Below the pieces are notes generated by a model, which searched no databases, was not told the DNA's origin, and saw only the letters and a program-made list of their open reading frames with translations. The position numbers were made by a program, and so were the translations under genes. A DNA stretch of 24,775 bases, from positions 1 through 24,775 of IMG/VR virus record IMGVR_UViG_3300009506_000180; one strand, written 5' to 3'. This DNA comes from a virus. Positions within the stretch are counted from its first letter, which is position 1. The number at the start of each line of letters is the position of its first letter. This document shows positions 7,156 through 13,700 of this stretch, one piece after another.

Positions 7156-7683
7156 TCTGGTAAAATGCCTCTAAAAATTGCGGTAAAAGATTTGCCTGAC
7201 GGTATCCAACATGGTCTTCGAAAGTTGAAATTTGGGTACAAGAATATTGATCTTAGTTATTCTGATAGTATTAAACATCTTGGGCTCAAGAGAGGTAATG
7301 CCTATCCTGTGATTGGGGCTATTAGCATGGAGGGGTATGTTGATAGGATGCATGTTGAAAAACCAGAGAAAATAGACATTCCAAGAAACGCAGTTCTTTT
7401 TTGGGGGATCGAGGCTAAAAGCCATAATTTCGGGAAACTTGTTATCCCAAAATCTATGGTTGATAAAGTTATTGGGAAGAGTGTAAAACTTGATGATCGG
7501 CAACATCTTATATTAGGCCATCTCGTTGACGGGCGAACACCTAAAATCAGGATGCGACTTTTGGCAATGGACAAAGTAAAGCGTTCCGAATTGGATGTCC
7601 TTGAGAAAATGGGACTCATTACCATTGACATGAAAAAAAGAACTGTTTCTGCTACAGCCAAAGGGAAATCCGTGTATTACTGA
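7096..7683 (+). CDS. Cassette gene 1: shared-leader protein with unknown body, 195 aa
   Basis: I start this gene at GTG 7096, which has AAGGAG at 7084-7089 (6 bases away) and matches the ATG of its sister copy at 7887. An in-frame ATG at 7060 lies inside the tube gene and has no ribosome site. Residues 1-20, MKLDHVIENLKSMLSVFSES, are identical to those of the protein at 7887-8225. They form an amphipathic helix with hydrophobic positions 3, 6, 7, 10, 13, 14 and 17. The body (from about 24) is unrelated to that sister. Its final 35 residues (Leu-Glu-Lys-Met-Gly-Leu-Ile...Arg-Thr-Val-Ser-Ala-Thr-Ala-Lys-Gly) look like the last helix and wing of a winged-helix domain, which is tentative. No enzyme family is recognised. 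Basic, no membrane segment. A remnant of the next cassette gene follows after 14 bases. Confidence 0.75.
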   Translation: MKLDHVIENLKSMLSVFSESSGKMPLKIAVKDLPDGIQHGLRKLKFGYKNIDLSYSDSIKHLGLKRGNAYPVIGAISMEGYVDRMHVEKPEKIDIPRNAVLFWGIEAKSHNFGKLVIPKSMVDKVIGKSVKLDDRQHLILGHLVDGRTPKIRMRLLAMDKVKRSELDVLEKMGLITIDMKKRTVSATAKGKSVYY

Positions 7684-7697
7684 ACCAGAGGAATAGC

Positions 7698-7823
7698 ATG
7701 ACTATATTATCAACAATCATGCCACCTGTGCTTGTCCCGGCAACATTTAGAAAACAGAATCGGAAGACACTCCGTGATGCGATACGGATATTGCAAAGGT
7801 CTAACAGGAAAGTACAGCGTGAG
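7698..7823 (+). repeat. Cassette 3' flank, copy 1
   Basis: These 126 bases recur at 8225-8350 with 8 differences and no gaps (offset 527). They encode the basic N-terminus of the gene found intact at 8225-8632. The copy ends at GAG, where it runs straight into the second copy of the 5' flank (7822 onward). The two share a couple of bases at the joint, as expected for a microhomology junction. Confidence 0.95.
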
Positions 7824-7832
7824 AGGAATTAG
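7698..7832 (+). pseudogene. Truncated copy of the downstream basic-protein gene
   Basis: The ATG at 7698 has AGAGGA 5 bases upstream and opens a 44-codon frame. The first 42 codons match the gene at 8225-8632 apart from 5 amino-acid changes, three of which replace an Arg (positions 20, 31 and 33). The match stops at the junction with the duplicated tube fragment, and the frame ends at a chance TAG (7830-7832). It has lost about two thirds of the protein. Its ribosome site is intact, so a 44-residue basic peptide may still be made. The three silent and five replacement changes suggest it is drifting, but the numbers are too small to prove this. Confidence 0.85.
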
Positions 7833-7946
7833 AAACAACTTATCATCACTTTGAAGGATTCGCGTTTAAAGCCTAAGGAGTTTATTATGAAGTTAGATCA
7901 TGTCATAGAAAATTTGAAGAGTATGCTTTCTGTGTTTTCCGAATCT
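7822..7946 (+). repeat. Cassette 5' flank, copy 2
   Basis: Second copy of the segment at 7031-7155. It still encodes the last 17 residues of the tube paralogue in frame, ending in TAA at 7874-7876, followed by the same ribosome site and leader. Differences from copy 1 include the start codon (ATG in place of GTG), one silent change in the leader and two changes in the tube fragment. Confidence 0.95.
7823..7876 (+). pseudogene. Duplicated 3' fragment of the tail-tube paralogue gene
   Basis: The last 17 codons and stop of the tube gene (7032-7085 in the original) are repeated here, detached from any start codon. The reading frame is intact, with Ile-to-Thr and Glu-to-Gly changes. It is a passenger of the cassette duplication and shows that the duplicated unit begins inside the tube gene. 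Confidence 0.9.
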
Positions 7947-8225
7947 ATTGGGAAAAGATATGTTATACGATGGGCCAAAACGAATGATTTCATTAAAGAC
8001 AAATATCTAGAAAAAGGCTCAACCAAGGATCCACGCAGGGCTGCAATTTTCACAAAGCTTCCTGATAGTATTGGAAATAGTGAAACTGGATTTGACGATT
8101 ATGAATTAGATCCGAAATACAAAAAATATTTGGATATTGGAGACTCCGTTGTTCTTAGCGCAGCGAATTATGATTTTGAATTAGAAAGATATAAAAAAGT
8201 TTTGGCAAAAAAAGGTCGGCATTGA
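7887..8225 (+). CDS. Cassette gene 2: shared-leader protein with a different body, 112 aa
   Basis: ATG 7887 has AAGGAG at 7875-7880. An in-frame ATG at 7851 lies in the tube remnant and lacks a ribosome site. Residues 1-20 are identical to the leader of the protein at 7096-7683, and both have Gly-Lys at 22-23. From residue 24 on the sequence is unrelated: a Lys/Tyr/Asp-rich body with Asp-Pro-Arg-Arg-Ala-Ala and a closing Lys-rich helix. The DNA of the body appears more A/T-rich than the flanking tail genes, which suggests acquisition from elsewhere. I recognise no domain. The stop overlaps the next ATG by one base (TGATG), so the two products are probably translationally coupled. Confidence 0.75.
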   Translation: MKLDHVIENLKSMLSVFSESIGKRYVIRWAKTNDFIKDKYLEKGSTKDPRRAAIFTKLPDSIGNSETGFDDYELDPKYKKYLDIGDSVVLSAANYDFELERYKKVLAKKGRH

Positions 8226-8350
8226 TGACTATATTATCAACAATCATGCCGCCTGTGCTTGTCCCGGCAACATTTCGAAAACGGAATCGGAAGACACTCC
8301 GTGATGCGACACGGAGATTGCGAAGGTCTAACAGGAAAATACAGCGGGAG
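8225..8350 (+). repeat. Cassette 3' flank, copy 2
   Basis: Intact counterpart of 7698-7823, forming the 5' third of the basic-protein gene. After 8350 the sequence continues into the rest of that gene, whereas copy 1 breaks off. Confidence 0.95.
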
Positions 8351-8632
8351 TTGCAAGGGGGATGTGTTTTCGAGGATTTATCACGAGGGAAACCGCTTGG
8401 TGTATTGATTACGGACTGGGAGCATAAAAAAGATCTATGGAGCATGAAGGTTCTCAGAGCAGGGGACATTATCGGATCGGCTATTGTGAAGCGGGTAGAT
8501 GGGGACTTCGCTTATGCTATTGCTGCAAAAGGTCAATCATTGCAAGAATACTCTATTCGCAAATTGAAGGATGCACAAAAAGAAGCATATAATGAATTGA
8601 TGAAAATGTTAGGATATGCAAGAAGAATTTAA
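8225..8632 (+). CDS. Cassette partner protein with strongly basic N-terminal half, 135 aa
   Basis: I use ATG 8225, one base overlapping the previous stop and equivalent to the ATG of the truncated copy at 7698; a TTG at 8222 is not needed. Residues 1-17 are hydrophobic with Pro-Pro. Residues 18-45 carry a dense Arg/Lys run (Arg-Lys-Arg-Asn-Arg-Lys-Thr and Arg-Arg-Leu-Arg-Arg), which could bind nucleic acid or an acidic partner. The C-terminal two thirds look alpha/beta with a closing Lys-rich helix. No known motif is visible. It is translationally coupled to the leader protein upstream, so a joint function such as partner, chaperone or antidote is conceivable but unproven. Confidence 0.7.
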   Translation: MTILSTIMPPVLVPATFRKRNRKTLRDATRRLRRSNRKIQRELQGGCVFEDLSRGKPLGVLITDWEHKKDLWSMKVLRAGDIIGSAIVKRVDGDFAYAIAAKGQSLQEYSIRKLKDAQKEAYNELMKMLGYARRI

Positions 8633-8644
8633 AGGAGTTTAGAC

Positions 8645-9403
8645 ATGAGTCTCTCAAAATCAAAGTTTGCTTTGGAGCAATATCATGCGTCGTTGCTCGG
8701 AGAATCTGCAGCGTCTCTTGACGATCCCCAACTTGCTGCTGAAATTGTCAAGAATACGGTCCCTGCTCGTGCAAAATCAAAATCATTTGCTGTATCGGGG
8801 AAAACGTTTCCTTTCGCAATTCAGATGTCAGGGAGTGATATCAAGAAAAAAAGTGCACGATTCAGCATTGCTTTTACAGGATCTCCAGGAAAATATGTGG
8901 CACTAGTATCAAAAGATGATGGAGATCCCACAAAAACACCTGCAGCACGACATCTTGTACAGGCTGCAAGGATGGCTGCACGACAGCTTGAGAAAATCTA
9001 TATGGGAGAATCTTTTTGTCGGCACGGTGTTATTCTTTCGGAGTCTGATGCTGGAGAAATAAAATGGAAAATGGACGACAATCGTGCCTTTGCTGATGTC
9101 GCAATTGGAGACGAAAAGTTTACTGCAAAAATAATGTGGTTTCCCGATAATTATGGGACAGGATCAAAACGACGAACGTACAGAATAAATATTGATTTGT
9201 TTCCAAAGGGGAATAAGGGGATGGGCAATCCAGAATTCTCAGTTCATGGCACAAAGTTTCAATTGAGAAGGAGACCAGGCTGGCCACTCAGGAAAGCCCC
9301 AAGTGGTATCGCAAAGAAAAACTTAAAGAAAGTTGCAATTTCTGAGTTCGATGGCATGGTTTCAGACTTCAAAAAAGCGGGACTTGATATCAAAGTTTCT
9401 TAA
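8645..9403 (+). CDS. Unknown basic protein, 252 aa
   Basis: ATG 8645 has AAGGAG about 8 bases upstream. The product has an N-terminal helical stretch of about 25 residues (Ser-Leu-Leu-Gly-Glu-Ser). Next come an Ala-rich segment, a central region with Pro-Ala-Ala-Arg-His-Leu-Val-Gln-Ala-Ala-Arg helix and alternating strands, and a very basic C-terminus (Arg-Arg-Arg-Pro-Gly-Trp-Pro-Leu-Arg-Lys). No signal peptide, membrane helix or catalytic motif is seen. It closes the accessory island between the tube genes and the assembly-chaperone gene, where simpler myoviruses usually have nothing. A virion cargo or DNA-associated role would fit its charge, but this is inference. Confidence 0.7.
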   Translation: MSLSKSKFALEQYHASLLGESAASLDDPQLAAEIVKNTVPARAKSKSFAVSGKTFPFAIQMSGSDIKKKSARFSIAFTGSPGKYVALVSKDDGDPTKTPAARHLVQAARMAARQLEKIYMGESFCRHGVILSESDAGEIKWKMDDNRAFADVAIGDEKFTAKIMWFPDNYGTGSKRRTYRINIDLFPKGNKGMGNPEFSVHGTKFQLRRRPGWPLRKAPSGIAKKNLKKVAISEFDGMVSDFKKAGLDIKVS

Positions 9404-9425
9404 ATAAAGCATAATATCTCGAAAT

Positions 9426-9455
9426 TTGATACGTCCATGATGATTCCGTTATACT
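9426..9455 (+). promoter_or_regulatory. Strong sigma70-like promoter giving a leaderless transcript
   Basis: TTGATA (9426-9431) and TATACT (9450-9455) each match the consensus at 5/6 positions with an 18-base spacer. The ATG of the next gene begins at 9462, 7 bases after the -10 box, where transcription would start. No Shine-Dalgarno sequence precedes that ATG. CGTCC (9432-9436) and GGACG (9466-9470) form a short inverted repeat around the -10 box and start codon and could be an operator. Confidence 0.55.
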
Positions 9456-9461
9456 TCCAGT

Positions 9462-9644
9462 ATGAGGACGGATTCTAATACACAAAAATCAGATAGCGGA
9501 AAGGTTCGATTCAATATGTGGTTGGCCCCACAGGTCTATGCATTTTTCAAACGTACTGTGGAAAAACAAGGCCGCACAATGTCTGACGTGATTCGTCAGA
9601 TGATAAATGATTTTTTATCAAAACAGGAGCAGAGAGATGATTGA
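9462..9644 (+). CDS. Ribbon-helix-helix (Arc/MetJ-type) DNA-binding protein, 60 aa
   Basis: The 60-residue product has a short polar lead (1-13) and then a strand, Lys-Val-Arg-Phe-Asn-Met-Trp-Leu. Two helices follow, Pro-Gln-Val-Tyr-Ala-Phe-Phe-Lys and Met-Ser-Asp-Val-Ile-Arg-Gln-Met-Ile-Asn-Asp-Phe-Leu, separated by Gly-Arg-Thr. This is the ribbon-helix-helix fold, whose dimers bind operator DNA with the strand. ATG 9462 has no ribosome site. The next in-frame ATG (9516) would cut the DNA-binding strand, so I keep 9462 and infer leaderless translation. It overlaps the next gene by 8 bases. It may repress its own promoter or regulate late genes; targets are unknown. Confidence 0.85.
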   Translation: MRTDSNTQKSDSGKVRFNMWLAPQVYAFFKRTVEKQGRTMSDVIRQMINDFLSKQEQRDD

Positions 9645-10494
9645 GGAACATTTGAAGAGCAAAGTCGTCACGGATACCTATAGATTGCCATGTGGGTATA
9701 TTTATGAAACTGAAGAAGGAGATTTTCTTCTGCGAAATGTAAAATTGCGAGAGATCAGCGGATGGGAAGAAGATCTTCTTGACAGAGACGAAGGATCACG
9801 TGAGTCTGCTCTCGTCCAAGAATTACTCGCAAATTGTTTATTAGAATTGTCTGACGACGAAGGTCACATTGTTTCCTCGGATACGCCTGAAGGAAAACAA
9901 CTGCTTCGCGCTGTTCCCGGAAAACTTATTCTGTCTGACTTGACAACGTTGTTTATTCGTCTTCGGCAACTTACGGTAGGGGATAAAGTGACATTCTCTG
10001 TAAAATGTACTGACCCAACGTGTGGAACACTATTTACGAAAATTGCAGATTTATCACAGGTTGGCGTCATTGATGTAGAAGGTGATCCTCTGGAGAGAGT
10101 GCGTACTCTTACGACGGATAGGGGTAATGTCATCAAGTGGCGCATGATGACAGGACAAATGCAGCAAAAGGCTGAAGCAGATGCCCTTGACATAGAAGCG
10201 GAGTTGCAGCGACGTGGAGGACGAAAGACGACACGCGCAAATATGCTCAAAACAAAAAAAGAAAGCAAGGCGACAGCTTTTTTGCTCAACCGAATTGTGT
10301 CTATTAACGATCAAGAGCCCACGTATCAGATGGTCAAGGATTTGGCATGGTCAGAACGACAAGATATACGGGATGCATTTGATCAAGAGGGCGGAATGGA
10401 TACAGAGATTCTTGTTCGGTGTGCATGTGGGAATTCTTTTTTGACGAACATTTCTTTGACGGCACGAAATTTTTTCTCCCGTTCGGTCGAATAG
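9637..10494 (+). CDS. T4 gp26-like baseplate hub / tail-assembly chaperone protein
   Basis: I start at ATG 9637, with AGGAG at 9625-9629 (7 bases away); an in-frame ATG at 9607 has none. The 285-residue product resembles the gp26-type baseplate-assembly proteins found just before the tape measure in many myoviruses. It has an N-terminal Leu-Pro-Cys-Gly and Leu-Arg-Asn-Val-Lys-Leu-Arg-Glu-Ile-Ser-Gly, a helical middle, and two Cys pairs (124/129 and 262/264) that could bind zinc. A basic region lies at about 185-210. Its 3' end overlaps an ORF in the -1 frame at slippery sequences, so a longer fusion product is likely. Exact family membership is judged by eye. Confidence 0.72.
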   Translation: MIEEHLKSKVVTDTYRLPCGYIYETEEGDFLLRNVKLREISGWEEDLLDRDEGSRESALVQELLANCLLELSDDEGHIVSSDTPEGKQLLRAVPGKLILSDLTTLFIRLRQLTVGDKVTFSVKCTDPTCGTLFTKIADLSQVGVIDVEGDPLERVRTLTTDRGNVIKWRMMTGQMQQKAEADALDIEAELQRRGGRKTTRANMLKTKKESKATAFLLNRIVSINDQEPTYQMVKDLAWSERQDIRDAFDQEGGMDTEILVRCACGNSFLTNISLTARNFFSRSVE

Positions 10495-10676
10495 ACATTT
10501 TGGAAGAAGAATTGTTTTATTTGGCCACAGAATTTGGAATGCCCACGCGAGGATCTCGCAGCATGCCATCGTCAGAACGAAAACGACTTATTCAATGGTA
10601 TGCGGAAAGATTGGAGCGGAGAGACGGGAAAGCAGGTATTCCGATTGAACAAGCTGTGAAAAAAGGTCATATGTGA
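10419..10676 (+). CDS. -1 frame extension of the gp26-like gene (probable frameshift product C-terminus)
   Basis: This frame is open from 10383 to TGA at 10674-10676 and sits -1 relative to the gp26-like gene. The listed start is the GTG at 10419 (ATG 10425 is next), but neither has a Shine-Dalgarno site, and later starts would lose much of the conserved-looking part. Residues include Leu-Pro-Phe-Gly-Arg-Ile-Asp-Ile-Leu-Glu-Glu-Glu-Leu-Phe-Tyr-Leu-Ala and a Pro-Ser-Ser-Glu-Arg-Lys-Arg-Leu helix, a pattern common in tail-assembly chaperone C-termini. A -1 shift at 10437-10443 or 10467-10473 would make a 346-residue fusion either way. This parallels the lambda G/GT and P2 E/E+E' arrangement before the tape measure. 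Independent translation is not excluded. Confidence 0.65.
   Translation: MCMWEFFFDEHFFDGTKFFLPFGRIDILEEELFYLATEFGMPTRGSRSMPSSERKRLIQWYAERLERRDGKAGIPIEQAVKKGHM
10437..10443 (+). promoter_or_regulatory. Slippery heptamer T-TTT-TTG (candidate -1 frameshift site)
   Basis: In the frame of the gp26-like gene this reads T TTT TTG, the X-XXY-YYZ pattern for tandem slippage. After slipping, reading continues at GAC (10443) in the open -1 frame. Shifts at T-runs of this kind are known from P2-type tail genes. I did not find an obvious strong pseudoknot by eye. Confidence 0.5.
10467..10476 (+). promoter_or_regulatory. Second slippery run A-AAT-TTT-TTC
   Basis: In frame this reads A AAT TTT (10467-10473) overlapping T TTT TTC (10470-10476), so two canonical -1 heptamers are fused. 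It lies 18 bases before the TAG of the gp26-like gene, the last useful position for a shift. Either this site or 10437-10443 could be the real one. Confidence 0.45.
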
Positions 10677-10688
10677 TATAAGGCAAAA

Positions 10689-10718
10689 CTGATTCTCGCA
10701 TGCGAAATATGCTATTCT
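10689..10718 (+). promoter_or_regulatory. Candidate extended -10 promoter with internal palindrome before the tape measure gene
   Basis: TG-C-TATTCT (10710-10718) is an extended -10 element, and CTGATT (10689-10694), 18 bases upstream, is a weak -35 (3/6). A perfect 10-base palindrome, TCGCATGCGA (10696-10705), sits between them, the right place for a repressor site. The 78-base gap around it is the second longest non-coding stretch in the tail cluster proper. Confidence 0.35.
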
Positions 10719-10754
10719 AGACGTGTCATGATTCTTTATTTATAAGGAGGAGCA

Positions 10755-13700
10755 ATGGCACTCAATTTTGGCGGACTCGGGTTTTCATTCAGTGCCACAG
10801 ATAAAGATGGGACGAAAAATACTGAGGATTTCCGGAGTTCCGTCAATGGGCTCTGGGAAGACTTAACCAGAGTTGCCACGGGATCCGTAGCTGTAGGAAA
10901 AAAAATAACCACTGGATTCGGTGCGATAGCTTCGAAAGGGAAAGGGGCCTTTTCTTCTGTTTCATCTATGATTGGTGACATTGTTTCAAGTGCAATGGAT
11001 CCGAAGTTGGATTCTGCTCTCAGTTCTCAATTTGCACAGTTTGATAAATCGTTCTCCCAATTGACTGCTGGTATGAAATTGACGGAGCAAGAAAGTAGGC
11101 GACTTAAAAAGGTAGGCAGTATTGCCCTTGGGCTCAATGAAGACATGGAGGCGGCCGCAAAGAGTGTGCTGACCTTTGAAAAGCAAGGCATAGACCTTGT
11201 AAAGGTGCTAGGCTCCAACGGGCTGGAGGGGGCCATGAAGGACCTCACGAAGGCGACAGCAGTATATGGTGTTGAGGGAGAACAGCTGGCAATTATTATG
11301 GCAGGTCTTGTCAAAGGACATGGCATGTCTGAGGAGCGAGTAGGGAGTCTTGCTGATAAAATTGTATCAATTGGAAAACATTTCAATATTGGTACAGAAG
11401 CTATTCAATCGTGGCCCTCTATTTTTGAAGCAGTTGATAAAGCAGGCGCCGATTTCGGCAAAAAAATCACAACTGATGAAGTAGAAAATCTAACGCTTTC
11501 CATTGTGAAGATGGGTGCAGGCTTAAAAGAAAGCCTAGGCATGACAGGACAGCAAGGCATGGAGATAGCTCGGAACATGTTTGATACCATGTCGAAAGAG
11601 CGCATGAATATTATCGATCTGTTTCGAGGGACAGGCGGGGAATTGGGAGATCTTGCGCAACGATTAATGGAATCGGGTGATGATGTCCAGGGCGTTTTTG
11701 ACACGATGTTCTCGGGTGATCCCATTAAGATGCTTGAAATGTTCTCGAATATGGCAACGGAGGCAGAAAAGCGTGGCGGAGACATGGGAGTCGCTTATCA
11801 GCGACTTATAGCTGGGCTTAGCGCTGCGGGGCTAGATCCGTCTGTATTATATGCTGCACAAGGAGCATGGGGGTCTGTTCAGAAGCAAATGGAACAATTG
11901 CCTGGCGTCATAGCAAAATCAGAAGGCGCATTTGTTCGTATTGCAAATCAGGCACATAAAACAGGCAGATCTGCACAGGAATCATGGGATTTCATGATTG
12001 CCAATATGCAAGCTAAAATGTATCAATTGTCCAATAAAGACATTCGTCAGTGGACAAAGACCATGAGTACAGGTTTCAGTACAACATATGGAAAAGTGAA
12101 AGCATTATCAGAAGATGCTGGTCCCATTGGCGAATTAACGCGAAAAATGCTTTTGGCAAGCCGTGTGGGCGTTTCAGCATTTTTGCCTTCACTCGGTCCC
12201 ATTGCTCCTATGTTGAGCAATATAGCAAGTAGTGCTTTACCCGTCATGACTGCAATGGGATCTATGGGATTGCGTTTTGGTACGTTAGGGAAAATGCTTT
12301 TGCCAGGAGCAGCAATTTTTGCAGGATTTAAGCTTTTACGCGAAGGTCCAGCGAAGGCAATGGAGACATTGCGTGGGTATGGAGATGGGATCCAAAAGCA
12401 TTTCGGTGGAACAATAAATACTATTGTCAACATGATAAAAGACATCGATTTCAAGATGTTGTTCACAAATGCGATAGAATTGATTCAACAAATACCATTT
12501 GGGAGAATTTTCGACATAGGAACAAAGGCAGCAGGAGCGCTATTTGAAAGTTTGCAAGAAGCGTTGTCTAAAATACCTTTTGATAAAATATTTGATACGG
12601 CATCTGGTGCGTTTAGCGGCCTAGTGAATACATTATTCGGAAGTCTTTCAAAAATAGATTTTGGAGGCATAGGTGGGACGATAGGTCGTATTTTGCATTC
12701 GCTTGGAAGTGCCATAGGAAGTGCCTTACAAAAGATAGATTGGAGCACAGTATTAAGAGGAACCTTCGATTTCATTGGAAATATTTTTTCTGGTGTTGGA
12801 GAAATGTTTATTTCAATATTTGCAGGAGGTTCAGAAAAGAAAATCATCAAAGGAGCAAAAGGATTTGTGCAAGGTCCGCTAAAAGCTGGAATTGGCGATG
12901 CTTTCATTGTGGTTTTGAAAGGACTTAAAACTATTGCACTCTCCTTTATGAAATCTGTTTGGAGCGGGCTGTTTTCTGCAGACAGCATTTCTGATGCAGT
13001 TGGGAAAGTCGTAAAAGTTATTATTGGTGGGTTTGCCGTAATGACGATTGCCTCAAAGAAATTTCGAGGATCTATGTTTTCAGCCTTTCGAGATAAAGGT
13101 ATGATTGGAGGAATGAAGGCATTTGGAAAAAGTTTCAAAGGCGTAATGAAGAGCATGAAGGCAGCACTTGGCCCTATGGCATTGATCATGGGTGCAATGG
13201 AGGCTCTTGAACAAGCAAAAGTGCGTGCTCAAAACGCTGCAAAAATTATGGCGGATTCTACAATTACAGAGATAAACAAGACGACTCTTGCAGCTGAACA
13301 GGGATTTACGGGAATTTTGAAAACGGTCGATGCTATGCTCATGGGAATACCTAGTATGATTGGCGAAAGCATGGGGTTGTCCGAGGATCATGTAAGCGGA
13401 TTTTACCATTCCATGGTGGCATCAGCTGAAAAGGGTATCGCGTATATCGCGAATGGATTTATGCTTATACCTGATATTGCTTCTGCAGCGGCTGGACTTG
13501 CAGTTCTAAAAGTAACTGACGCATGGAATTCTATTTTATATAAAGCTGAGGTGATGTGGGACGGACTCAAGGCAGGATGGCATACTGTAGTCGGAGGAAT
13601 CACGCTTGCTATTTCTTTGATTGTTAGTAGTGTAAAGGATACGTTCGCGACGATGGCAGATCACGTCCTCTATCCATTTGAGCGAATTGGTCATGAACTA

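Noticed and set aside
7096-7683. ADP-ribosyltransferase motif in cassette protein 1
   Set aside because: An Arg-Gly and a Glu-x-x-Glu can be picked out, but the spacing and surrounding strands do not match the R-S-E pattern, so I do not claim it.
12485-13189. 234-codon open frame on the minus strand within the tape measure gene
   Set aside because: It is an antisense shadow of an Ala/Lys/Gly-rich coding sequence. It has no ribosome site, no neighbours on that strand and low-complexity Pro/Ser/Ile composition. The same applies to the minus-strand frames under the sheath (4933-5454), the hub, the spike (16205-16675) and the fibre-like gene (20773-21411).
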